DNA of 64,000 nt, from contig CANBHY010000001.1 of assembly GCA_947368535.1 (NCBI GenBank), forward strand, positions 124,001 through 188,000, read 5' to 3'. The translations under genes and the position numbers were made by a program. The notes under the pieces are model-generated. The model was not told where the DNA came from, did not search any database, and saw only the letters and a list, made by a program, of their open reading frames with translations. The stretch comes from an uncultured Clostridium sp. Its GTDB lineage: Bacteria; Bacillota; Clostridia; TANB77; CAG-508. Positions 8,420-15,601 of the stretch are shown piece by piece. How positions within the stretch are numbered: the stretch's first letter is position 1; the number at the start of each line of letters is the position of its first letter.

Positions 8420-9238
8420 ATGGAAGAGATTAGGCAATTGAACAATCTTTGTGGTATTGATGTTGGGTGTACTAACATTAAGATGGCTGCTGTCATCGAC
8501 GAGAAACTTATTGTTCGGAGGGTCTCCTCAGGAGATGATTTTTCTCGTGACTCCCTTATAAAAGTTATTTCTGATTTCTATAATTCATTTGATTATGATT
8601 TTTCGGGATTAGGAATTGCTTTTTCTGGGTGTACTGTCGATGGGTATACTGTCTGCCACACTTCTCTTCCCTGCCTTGAGTATTTGAGTGCAAATGATTT
8701 TAGTCATCTCAGCGGTAATGTTCGTCTAATTAACGATTCTAATGCAGCGACTCTTGCTGGTACAGTAGAATATCCTGATTCTAAGGTTTTATTGGGAATT
8801 ACTAGTGGTACTGGTATTGGTTGCGGAATCTATGCTAATGGCTCACTATTTACTGGTAGTTCTGGATTTGCTGGCGAAATATACGGCAATCCGGTACTTG
8901 ATGACGCACTTAATTCTACAAAGGTTGGGAAACTGTGTTCTGGCTCTAAAATATTGAACCAGATGAATTCCAAAGCAGATGCTGACACAAACATATCTAT
9001 TATTGATGATGCATCACAGTATATGGGAGCTACTCTTGTGTCCCTTATACATTCATTTAACCCTGATGTTGTCTATTGTTCTGGTGGAGGATTTAACTTT
9101 GCGGGATTTCTCGATCTTACAAAGCAATTTATTGAGAGTCACGCATATCCGCATTTCTTAAAGAATCTTACAATAGCTCGTTCATCATTCGACCCTTATT
9201 CTGGTTGCATCGGGGCTATGAAATGTCTGTGTCCTTAG
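8420..9238 (+). CDS. ROK-family sugar kinase-like protein lacking the zinc motif
   Basis: A 272-residue ASKHA-fold protein. Seen: phosphate-1 loop GIDVGCTNIKMA near residue 15, NDSNAA near 110, the GTGIGCGI loop near 136 and GFAGEIYGN near 155. These match ROK kinases and regulators, which phosphorylate sugars such as glucose or ManNAc. The usual Cys-rich zinc motif (CxCGxxGCxE) after the GH motif is absent, replaced by a segment containing GKLCSGSK. There is no helix-turn-helix domain. Activity is therefore uncertain. The start ATG at 8420 follows AAGGAGG. It is a single-gene unit with its own promoter and terminator and slightly higher G+C than its neighbours. Confidence 0.8.
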   Translation: MEEIRQLNNLCGIDVGCTNIKMAAVIDEKLIVRRVSSGDDFSRDSLIKVISDFYNSFDYDFSGLGIAFSGCTVDGYTVCHTSLPCLEYLSANDFSHLSGNVRLINDSNAATLAGTVEYPDSKVLLGITSGTGIGCGIYANGSLFTGSSGFAGEIYGNPVLDDALNSTKVGKLCSGSKILNQMNSKADADTNISIIDDASQYMGATLVSLIHSFNPDVVYCSGGGFNFAGFLDLTKQFIESHAYPHFLKNLTIARSSFDPYSGCIGAMKCLCP

Positions 9239-9258
9239 CTTATGGATCACAGAACATC

Positions 9259-9291
9259 AAATGACTGTTAGCTCTAAGCTAACAGTCATTT
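9259..9291. terminator. Convergent terminator, ROK-like gene and HAD fragment
   Basis: A perfect 15-bp stem (9259-9273 with 9277-9291) and 3-base loop lie between the two converging genes. The T run is weak on the plus strand (TGACTTTATATG). Confidence 0.7.
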
Positions 9292-9295
9292 GACT

Positions 9296-10012
9296 TTATA
9301 TGTTTTTTAGCACATGTGCTACACCGTTTTCATTATTTGATAATGTTTGATATTTTGCTTTTTCTTTTGCTAATGGTACTGCATTTTCCATAGCTATTGA
9401 ATTAGGTGTTATTTCAAACATTGATATATCATTTTCTCCATCTCCTATTGCTATTATTTCATTTGTATTGATTTTTAAATATTCACATATACTTTTTACA
9501 GCATTCCCTTTTGATACTTTTTTTGATGTTATGTCACAATAATAATTTTTGCTTGGTTTTAATTCTGGATTTTTTAATTTTTTTGATTCATTTTCTATTT
9601 TTATATCTTTGAAATTATTTTTTAAATATTCTTTAAATTTCTTCATCTTTTCTAAATCTGAATCTGAAACACTTACTTGAACTATTTTTTCTAGTTGAGC
9701 TATTTTTTCTAGTTCTTCATTAGATACTTCTTTATCTTTTTCATCTGGATATGTTGCTCTGTTTAAAACCAATCTGTCTTTGTAGTTAAGTCTTATTCTA
9801 TATTGATTTTCTTGGCAATATTTTAACAGCTCTAATACTATTCCTTTTTTAATATTTTCATTATATATTTCTTGTTTTTTTTCTTGATCATAGCATGATG
9901 ATCCATTTGATGAAATAATATATGGACTTGTATTAAATTCTTTTTGATAGTCTATTGCTTCTTTTCTCGATCTTCCAGATGCTAAAATTATTTTTATACC
10001 TTTTTTATGCAT
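9296..10012 (-). CDS. Cof-type HAD phosphatase, N-terminally incomplete
   Basis: A 238-residue ORF matching a Cof/HAD-IIB phosphatase from the KKGIKIILASGRS segment to the end, including GDGENDISMF near residue 190 (motif IV). The N-terminal 25 or so residues with the catalytic DxDGTLL motif are missing. The helix that normally precedes KKGIKI (TKEAIEKCIKK) is instead encoded at the end of the overlapping amidase ORF in the -1-related frame. The ORF has no convincing ribosome-binding site. It is best seen as the second half of a frameshift-joined or broken fusion, and its phosphatase activity is doubtful. Confidence 0.7.
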   Translation of the reverse strand: MHKKGIKIILASGRSRKEAIDYQKEFNTSPYIISSNGSSCYDQEKKQEIYNENIKKGIVLELLKYCQENQYRIRLNYKDRLVLNRATYPDEKDKEVSNEELEKIAQLEKIVQVSVSDSDLEKMKKFKEYLKNNFKDIKIENESKKLKNPELKPSKNYYCDITSKKVSKGNAVKSICEYLKINTNEIIAIGDGENDISMFEITPNSIAMENAVPLAKEKAKYQTLSNNENGVAHVLKNI

Positions 10013-10533
10013 TTTTCTATTGCTTCTTTTGTTTCTTTTGTTATTTCTCTATATTTTGATTCAATATGTAAACATCTATAATTATTAAATTTGTATTTTA
10101 TAACTTTTTTTCCAAAAGTATCAAAACTATGTGTTGCTACTAGAGTATCATTAATACTGCTTCCTCTTTCCACTACTATTAAACTATGTGAAAACTTTTT
10201 TCCATCAAAACTTAATTGAATAATATCTCCTATTTCTAAATTATCAATTGTAGTTTCTATTCCAATTGGTCCTTTTCCTTTATTGGTTAGTAAAAATTTA
10301 TATAGAAATTCTACTCCTGTCCAAGAAGGTGCTTTATTATTTCCATTTACATAATACCAACCATTATTTTTATCATAGTTCATTTCTTTGCATCCTGCTA
10401 ATATACATTGTGATATAAAATTCGTACAATCTCCTCCTATTTGATCATAATTATAATATTTTGGATTCCTGTCGTATGCCCATTTTTTTGCATATTCATA
10501 TACTTTTTTTCTATTATATTTTTCTTTACTCAT
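9994..10533 (-). CDS. Putative amidase domain protein (Amidase_6 type)
   Basis: A 179-residue protein. Residues 5-160 match the putative amidase domain (PF12671 type): VYEYAKKWAYDRNPKYYNYDQIGGDCTNFISQ with the candidate catalytic Cys in GGDCTNF, then WYYVNG, APSWTGVEFLYKFL, GDIIQLSFDG and a FSHSLIVVE histidine. Such proteins are thought to cleave cell-wall or peptide amide bonds. No signal peptide is visible. The last 18 residues (from REITKETKEAIEK) are not amidase but the start of a Cof-type HAD domain. The ORF ends just after an A AAA AAG heptamer at the overlap with the HAD ORF. Confidence 0.8.
   Translation of the reverse strand: MSKEKYNRKKVYEYAKKWAYDRNPKYYNYDQIGGDCTNFISQCILAGCKEMNYDKNNGWYYVNGNNKAPSWTGVEFLYKFLLTNKGKGPIGIETTIDNLEIGDIIQLSFDGKKFSHSLIVVERGSSINDTLVATHSFDTFGKKVIKYKFNNYRCLHIESKYREITKETKEAIEKCIKKV
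9997..10003 (-). promoter_or_regulatory. Candidate -1 ribosomal frameshift site A AAA AAG
   Basis: On the minus strand the amidase frame reads ATA AAA AAG GTA TAA, so A AAA AAG lies exactly in the X XXY YYZ register used by dnaX. A -1 slip continues as GGT ATA AAA ATA, reading into the HAD ORF (KKGIKII). No strong downstream hairpin or upstream Shine-Dalgarno-like enhancer was obvious. A one-base deletion in an A run is the simple alternative. Confidence 0.5.
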
Positions 10534-10595
10534 CTAATCACTCTTTCTTATTACTTTCTATTAACATTTTATTATCCTTCTTCATATTATGTTAA

Positions 10596-10601
10596 TATAA
10601 T
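10596..10601 (+). promoter_or_regulatory. -10 element upstream of the SOD-like gene
   Basis: A perfect TATAAT lies 22 bases before the start codon. No good -35 box was found at 17 bases. Confidence 0.35.
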
Positions 10602-10622
10602 TAATACTTAGGAGTGATATTG

Positions 10623-11072
10623 ATGTTTTCTAATAAACTTAAAGCACATGTTAAAGGTGGAAAAGATTTTCCTGAACTTGCTGGTATAGTTACTTTTAAA
10701 GAAGTTTCAAATGGTGTATTAGTAACTGCTAAAATTAATGGTTTACCTCAGTCTGATACTTCTTGTTTAGGTCGCTTTTTTGGTTTTCATATACATGAGG
10801 GGACTTCATGTACTGGAAATGTAACTGATGAATTTGCAAATGCTAAATCGCATTTAAATTCTACTAATTGCCCTCATCCTTTTCATATTGGAGATTTACC
10901 TCCTTTAATTGAAAATGATGGTTATGCGTATATGTCTGTTTTAATAAACAAATTTAAAATTCAAGACATTATAGGAAAAGTTGTTATTATTCATGATATG
11001 CCTGATGATTTTAACAGCCAACCTAGTGGTAATTCTGGTACAAAAATTGCTTGTGGTAAAATTGAAAAATAA
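10623..11072 (+). CDS. Cu/Zn superoxide dismutase-like protein
   Basis: A 149-residue protein with the core of the SOD_Cu family. Seen: FGFHIHEGTSC near residue 55 (metal His pair), HLNSTNCPHPFHIGDLPP near 80 (further His ligands), VVIIHDMPDDF near 125 and NSGTKIACGKI at the end. No signal peptide is seen, which is unusual for bacterial SodC but common for SOD-like proteins of Clostridia. The start ATG at 10623 is chosen because TAGGAG sits 8 bases upstream; a GTG at 10614 overlaps that site. It fits with the flavodiiron pair as part of oxidative-stress defence. It converges with the PBP gene, whose PASTA frame ends at 11088. Confidence 0.85.
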   Translation: MFSNKLKAHVKGGKDFPELAGIVTFKEVSNGVLVTAKINGLPQSDTSCLGRFFGFHIHEGTSCTGNVTDEFANAKSHLNSTNCPHPFHIGDLPPLIENDGYAYMSVLINKFKIQDIIGKVVIIHDMPDDFNSQPSGNSGTKIACGKIEK

Positions 11073-11087
11073 AACGGTATTTACTTT

Positions 11088-11232
11088 TTAGTAGCTGTGA
11101 ACAATTATTTCTGTATTTTCTTTTACTACTACATTTTCATCGGGAATTTGTTTTGTAACTATTTTGTTTTTGTCTGATTCCTCACATTTTATTAATAAAT
11201 TATTTTCTTTTAATACTTCTTCTGCTTCTCCG
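11088..11232 (-). pseudogene. Out-of-frame remainder of the PBP PASTA domain
   Basis: On the minus strand, removing one G at the CGG near 11230 joins VPNLIGKTI to REAEEVLKENN and then KQIPDENVVVKENTEIIV, a full PASTA domain ending in TAA at 11088-11090. The conserved pattern of this segment shows it was recently coding. It is either a true frameshift or a sequencing error. Confidence 0.75.
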
Positions 11233-13047
11233 AATTGTTTTTCCAATTAGATTTGGCACTTTTATATCTGCCAATTCTTCTTTTTCTTTTTGCAATTCCA
11301 GGTATGGTAATACTTCTGATAAAATATTTCCTGAAACTGGTGATGCAACCCCTCCTCCTTGGTGTCCTCCTTCTCCTGTTGGATTATATAATGTTACTAA
11401 TATTACTATTTCTGGGTCTTCTATTGGTGCTACCCCTATAAATGAAGCTACGTATTTTCCTGTATTTACTCCGTCTTCTGAAGTCCCTGTTTTTCCTCCT
11501 ATATGATATCCTTCTACTTTTGATCCTTTTCCTGTTCCTTCTGCTACAACAGATTCCATCATACTTAATATTTTTTCTGATGTTTCTTCTTTAATTACTT
11601 GATCTCCATATTCAGGTTCTTTTTCTTCTCTTCTTCCTGTCTCTGGGTCTATTACAGTTTTAACTAATCTTGGTTTTACATACTTACCTTTATTTGCAAT
11701 AGTCGATAGCATTGTTACCATATGAATTGGTGTTACTTCAAATCTCTGTCCAAAACTTATTGTAGCTAATTCTACAGGTCCTACCTTTTCTTTTGCTAAA
11801 AATATGCTTTTTGCTTCTCCTGGTATATCTATTCCTGTTCTTTTTAAAAAGCCAAATTTTTCTAAATATTGATAGTATTTTTCTACTCCTATTTTCTGTC
11901 CTATTCCTATAAATACAGGATTACATGAATTCATTAATGCATCTCTTAAACTTTGACTTCCATGTGGTCTATAATATCTCCAGCATTTTATTCTTACTCC
12001 TGCTATTTCAATTCCACCACTACAAGAAAATTCTCCTGCTCTGTCTGTATCTGTCATTCCTTCTTCTAGTGCTGCTGATGCTGTTACTAATTTAAATGTT
12101 GAACCTGGCTCATATGTATCTGCTATTGCTTTGTTTCTCCACATTGCTTGTAAATTATTGTTTCTCTCTTCTGGTGATAATTGTTCCCATACATTTTCTA
12201 AGTCACTGTTATTTATTTTGAATGGTTCGTTTAAATTGTAACTTGGATATGTTGCCATACATAAAATATCCCCATTTTTAGGATTCATTATTACTACATT
12301 TCCACCATCTGTACACTCATTGTCTATACAAGCTTCTTCTAAATATTTTTCTGCAATTGATTGTATATTTTTATCTATTGTTAGTTCTATGCTTTTCCCT
12401 TCTATTGCTTCTTCATATAGTTCCATTTCATTTTCTAAATTTTTTCCCTTGGCATCTGTTTTTTGACCGATACTTCCTTTTTGGCCTTGCAGAATATTAT
12501 CATAGTATGCTTCTATTCCGTTTAGTCCTTGATTATCACTACCACAAAAGCCAATTATCTGTGATGCTAAAGTATTATTAGGATAATATCTTTTTGTGTC
12601 TTCATCTATATTAATTCCTGTATCTATATTATTTTCAATTAACCATTGTCTTAAGATATTGCTTTTTTCTTTTTCTACTTTTTTGCTTATGATTTCAATA
12701 GAGCTATTTCTTTTTACTTTTTTTAAAGTTTTTTCATAGTCTATTTCTAATATTTCTGACATTTTCTTTGCCACTTGTTCTTTTTTTGATTCTTCTATGT
12801 TATTTGGATTTATAGTTATCATTTCTGTAGATGCGCTCATTGCAAGTATTTCGCCATTTCTATCATATATTATCCCTCTTTTAGCTGATATTTCTCTGTC
12901 TAAATGTTGTTGCTTTATTGCCATAGCTTTATATTCATTTCCTTTTATAAATTGAATCCATCCTACTTTTATAATTAACAATATAAAGATTAATAGCATT
13001 ATAAAAAACATTATTCTTAATCGTTTTTTTATATTTAAAGATCCCAT
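11200..13047 (-). CDS. Class B penicillin-binding protein (FtsI/SpoVD type), PASTA tail frameshifted
   Basis: A D,D-transpeptidase that cross-links peptidoglycan at the division site or spore septum. Seen: N-terminal TM (about residues 10-31), a dimerisation domain, and a transpeptidase domain with STFK, SCN and KTG motifs (EPGSTFK, NSCNPVF, GGKTGTSE). After VPNLIGKTI the reading frame leaves a canonical PASTA domain and stops at 11200. The next frame continues the PASTA sequence (GEAEEVLKENN...ENTEIIVHSY) to a stop at 11088. One extra base in CGG near 11229-11232 explains this. The start is ATG at 13047 (AAGGAG 7 bases upstream). It belongs to the mraZ-rsmH-ftsL-pbp part of dcw. Confidence 0.92.
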   Translation of the reverse strand: MGSLNIKKRLRIMFFIMLLIFILLIIKVGWIQFIKGNEYKAMAIKQQHLDREISAKRGIIYDRNGEILAMSASTEMITINPNNIEESKKEQVAKKMSEILEIDYEKTLKKVKRNSSIEIISKKVEKEKSNILRQWLIENNIDTGINIDEDTKRYYPNNTLASQIIGFCGSDNQGLNGIEAYYDNILQGQKGSIGQKTDAKGKNLENEMELYEEAIEGKSIELTIDKNIQSIAEKYLEEACIDNECTDGGNVVIMNPKNGDILCMATYPSYNLNEPFKINNSDLENVWEQLSPEERNNNLQAMWRNKAIADTYEPGSTFKLVTASAALEEGMTDTDRAGEFSCSGGIEIAGVRIKCWRYYRPHGSQSLRDALMNSCNPVFIGIGQKIGVEKYYQYLEKFGFLKRTGIDIPGEAKSIFLAKEKVGPVELATISFGQRFEVTPIHMVTMLSTIANKGKYVKPRLVKTVIDPETGRREEKEPEYGDQVIKEETSEKILSMMESVVAEGTGKGSKVEGYHIGGKTGTSEDGVNTGKYVASFIGVAPIEDPEIVILVTLYNPTGEGGHQGGGVASPVSGNILSEVLPYLELQKEKEELADIKVPNLIGKTIRRSRRSIKRK

Positions 13048-13149
13048 AAACATTCTCCTTTATAAAAAAATATTCATGGGACAAAAAAACAGAACAAAGA
13101 ATTCATACCTGTTATAAACTATTATAAATTCTCTGTTTTGTTATAAATA

Positions 13150-13185
13150 AAAAAAGAAATAATTTTTTGTAATTATTTCTTTTTT
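13150..13185 (-). terminator. Terminator between the ftsL-type gene and the PBP gene
   Basis: A 15-bp A/T stem (13150-13164 with 13171-13185) begins at the ftsL stop. A second partial hairpin with a T run lies at about 13088-13138. Together they could attenuate transcription into the PBP gene. A TATAAT on the minus strand between them may be a PBP promoter. Confidence 0.55.
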
Positions 13186-13711
13186 AAAATATATTTTTAA
13201 TTTTGTTTAATATTTTTTCAACAATTCCCTCGTCTTCCTCAATAATTACACTTTCAACTGCTGGTTGAATATAATCTTTTTTAGGTAAGCTTATATAGAC
13301 TGTTTGTTTATTTGTTAGTCTTTGCATTCCTAACAATTCTTTTGCCTGTTGCTCTACATTATTAAGATTTAAGTTGTTTTCAATATCAACTTTCATTTGA
13401 TCATTTTCTTTTTCCATAGAGATATACTGTTTCTTCATTTCTTCATTCTTTGTAAATGATTCATCTATTTGTGAATTTCTATAGCTTATTGCAAATATTG
13501 CTGCAAATACTAAACCTAATGCTATAACCAATTTTGCCCTATCTCTTTTTCTAATATTATTTCCTTTTGCTATTTTTTCTTTTTTTACTTGCTTATTAAT
13601 TTTAGGTGCAGTTGATTTTTTAGGATATTTTTTCTGTTGTGTTCTATACTCTGGTTCTAGCTTTCTTGGACTTGTTTCATATTGATATTTATTGAATCTT
13701 TGCATAGCCAA
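13184..13711 (-). CDS. ftsL: FtsL/DivIC-like cell division protein
   Basis: A 175-residue bitopic membrane protein. A basic cytoplasmic tail (residues 1-60) precedes one TM segment (about 61-79, LVIALGLVFAAIFAISY) and an extracellular coiled coil (about 85-130) with the EQQAKELLGMQR pattern seen before septum-forming FtsL/DivIC C-termini. It would bridge the PBP and SEDS synthase at the septum. Position between rsmH and the PBP gene supports FtsL. The start is probably TTG at 13711, about 10 bases after AAGGAGG. The first ATG (13705) is 16 bases away. Confidence 0.85.
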   Translation of the reverse strand: MAMQRFNKYQYETSPRKLEPEYRTQQKKYPKKSTAPKINKQVKKEKIAKGNNIRKRDRAKLVIALGLVFAAIFAISYRNSQIDESFTKNEEMKKQYISMEKENDQMKVDIENNLNLNNVEQQAKELLGMQRLTNKQTVYISLPKKDYIQPAVESVIIEEDEGIVEKILNKIKNIF

Positions 13712-13729
13712 ATCAAACGCACCTCCTTT

Positions 13730-14662
13730 TTATATTTTTTCAAAAATCCTTAATTTAGCACTTTTGCTTCTCGAATTCTCTTTCATCTCTTCTTTTGTTG
13801 GTATGATTGGTTTCTTTGTTATATTTTTTCCTTTTTTTACTGCTCCACATGCACAATATGGCAGTCCTGGTGGACATATACATTTTCCTTCTTGATCATT
13901 ATATGCATTTTTTACTGCTCTATCTTCTAGCGAATGAAATGTTATTATACATAGTCTTCCACCTGATTTTAAACAGTCTATCGAATCTACGACTGTTTGA
14001 TATAATGGTTTTATTTCATCATTTACTTCTATTCTTATTGCTTGGAATGTTCTTTTAGCTGGATGTGAATCTTTATTTTTGAATTTAGCTGGAATTGATT
14101 TTTCTATTATTTCTACTAGTTGCTTAGTTGTTTTTATTTCTTTTGTTTTTCTTTCTGTACATATATTTTTTGCTATTTGTCTAGAAAATCTTTCTTCTCC
14201 ATATTCAAAAATTATTTTTGCTAAATCTTCTTCTTTATAATTGTTTATAACAAATTTTGCATCTAACTCTTGTGTTTTGTCCATTCTCATATCTAGGATA
14301 TTTTCACCTAGATAACTAAATCCTCTATTTCTTTCATCTAACTGGTATGATGACACACCTAAGTCTAATAATATACCATCTACTTTATCAATTTTTAAGT
14401 TACTTAATATTTCTTTTATATTGTCATGATTTCCATGATAGTATGTTACATTTTCAAAATCTTTTAATTTTTCTTTTGCTGCTTTTAGTGCATCTGTGTC
14501 TCTATCAATTCCAATTAATCTTCCAGTTTTAGATAACCTTTTTATAATTTCACTACTATGTCCTGCTCCTCCTAAAGTACCATCTACATATACCCCATTT
14601 TCTTTTATGTTTAGTCCTTCTATGCATTCATACAGTAGCACTGATTTATGAACAAAATCCAT
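13730..14662 (-). CDS. rsmH: 16S rRNA (cytosine1402-N4)-methyltransferase
   Basis: A 310-residue SAM-dependent methyltransferase (MraW) that modifies C1402 of 16S rRNA in the decoding site. Seen: start [20 protein letters not shown] loop [11 protein letters not shown] near residue 26, [15 protein letters not shown] near 100, RGFSY, and the C-terminal [12 protein letters not shown] and [10 protein letters not shown] blocks. Length is typical. The start ATG follows AAAGAGG. It is the second gene of the mraZ cluster, with a candidate attenuator just upstream. Confidence 0.97.
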   Translation of the reverse strand: MDFVHKSVLLYECIEGLNIKENGVYVDGTLGGAGHSSEIIKRLSKTGRLIGIDRDTDALKAAKEKLKDFENVTYYHGNHDNIKEILSNLKIDKVDGILLDLGVSSYQLDERNRGFSYLGENILDMRMDKTQELDAKFVINNYKEEDLAKIIFEYGEERFSRQIAKNICTERKTKEIKTTKQLVEIIEKSIPAKFKNKDSHPAKRTFQAIRIEVNDEIKPLYQTVVDSIDCLKSGGRLCIITFHSLEDRAVKNAYNDQEGKCICPPGLPYCACGAVKKGKNITKKPIIPTKEEMKENSRSKSAKLRIFEKI

Positions 14663-14687
14663 TTGAACCTCTTTGCTTTTAATTGCT

Positions 14688-14716
14688 AAAAAGTTGGTAT
14701 ATGTTTCATACCAACT
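14688..14716 (-). terminator. Candidate attenuator before rsmH
   Basis: On the minus strand AGTTGGTAT pairs with ATACCAACT (14708-14716 with 14692-14700) and is followed by TTTTT. It sits about 30 bases before the rsmH start and would cut readthrough from mraZ. Confidence 0.6.
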
Positions 14717-14748
14717 GTCTTAAATTATTTAAGTATTAATATTCTTTG

Positions 14749-14922
14749 TCTTCTGAGGCATTTTCAGCCTCAGAAGATTTTTTCTTTTGTTCTTTTTTTC
14801 TTTTGTATTTTAAAATCTTTTGTATTTTAAAAATCTTTTGTATCTTATTATCTTTTGTAATAATTTTCTTTTGGCAGCTAGAGCTGCCCTTTTTCTTTTG
14901 TATTTTTTTGTTTTTTTCTTTA
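14749..14922 (-). repeat. A-rich repeat array and two hairpins in the mraZ-rsmH spacer
   Basis: This holds most of the 284-base spacer. In the minus-strand RNA a unit close to ATACAAAAGA occurs about eight times, mostly 16-18 bases apart (plus-strand TCTTTTGTAT at about 14783-14915). Two hairpins lie in it: GGCAGC/GCTGCC at 14873-14888 and an 11-bp stem at 14749-14777. Neither hairpin has a T run on the minus strand. I see no ORF. It could be a binding array for an RNA- or DNA-binding protein, or low-complexity drift. Confidence 0.5.
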
Positions 14923-14946
14923 GTATTTTATATAAACTTTTACAAG

Positions 14947-15378
14947 TTATATACCTAACATTGTCATATTTTCAGCAATATCTTCAACTGAGATATTTTC
15001 TGCACTGTTATATGAGTTCCATTTTTCTTTATCCCAAATTTCAATTCTAGTTCCTACACCAATAATTACAGCTTCTTTCTTTAACTCTGCTGATTCTCTT
15101 AAATTATTTGGTATTAAGAATCTTCCTTGTTTGTCTATTTCACATTCTGTTGCTCCTGATAAAAAGAATCTTGTAAATTCTCTAGAATTTCTATTTGAAA
15201 GTGGAAGGGCTTTTAATTTTTCTTCGAAGTTTTTCCATTCTTCTTGTGAAAACGCAAACAAACAACCATCTAAACCTTTAGTTACAATAAATCTGTCGCC
15301 TATTGCACTTTTTAATTTAGCTGGCATTATTAATCTTCCTTTGGCATCTAAAGAGTGCTCAAACTCGCCAATTAACAT
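14947..15378 (-). CDS. mraZ: Transcriptional regulator MraZ
   Basis: A 143-residue protein with two AbrB/SpoVT-like MraZ repeats: [22 protein letters not shown] at the N-terminus and a second copy with [17 protein letters not shown] near residue 85. The DxKGR and DxQGR motifs mark DNA-binding loops. MraZ rings bind repeats upstream of their own operon and repress dcw genes. Exactly such repeats lie upstream at 15405-15431. It is the first gene of the cluster. AAAGGA lies 10 bases before the ATG. Confidence 0.97.
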   Translation of the reverse strand: MLIGEFEHSLDAKGRLIMPAKLKSAIGDRFIVTKGLDGCLFAFSQEEWKNFEEKLKALPLSNRNSREFTRFFLSGATECEIDKQGRFLIPNNLRESAELKKEAVIIGVGTRIEIWDKEKWNSYNSAENISVEDIAENMTMLGI

Positions 15379-15404
15379 GCGTTCACGTCCTTTCTGGTAT
15401 CAAA

Positions 15405-15431
15405 CCACTTTCTACCACTTTCCTCCACTTT
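15405..15431 (-). promoter_or_regulatory. MraZ operator: three AAAGTGG repeats
   Basis: AAAGTGG on the minus strand occurs at 15405-15411, 15415-15421 and 15425-15431, an exact 10-base period. This is the MraZ-box arrangement described in Firmicutes and Mollicutes. It lies at or just after the predicted transcription start of mraZ. Confidence 0.9.
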
Positions 15432-15439
15432 GTGGTTAA

Positions 15440-15468
15440 ATTGTAATATATATTAATTTTAAATGCAA
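15440..15468 (-). promoter_or_regulatory. Sigma-A promoter of mraZ
   Basis: On the minus strand TTGCAT (15463-15468), a 17-base spacer, then TACAAT (15440-15445). The MraZ repeats follow immediately, so bound MraZ would block initiation. Confidence 0.8.
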
Positions 15469-15545
15469 GTATTTTTTAAATTAAATTTAATTTTTTAATA
15501 TAATTGTAATATAAAAATTTATTTTTATATTTTTAAACTTTCATC

Positions 15546-15574
15546 TTGATTTTTTACAACTATATATTTATAAT
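15546..15574 (+). promoter_or_regulatory. Sigma-A promoter of the ComEC-like MBL gene
   Basis: TTGATT (15546-15551), 17-base spacer, TATAAT (15569-15574), about 28 bases before the start codon. Confidence 0.8.
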
Positions 15575-15601
15575 CAATATGCGATTATATGGGAGGTTTA
15601 T

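Noticed and set aside
14749..14777. Terminator for the mraZ transcript
   Set aside because: The T run lies on the plus strand; on the minus strand the stem has no following T run.
14783..14915. CRISPR-like array
   Set aside because: Units are only about 10 bases, spacers are AT-rich and non-unique, and no cas genes are near.
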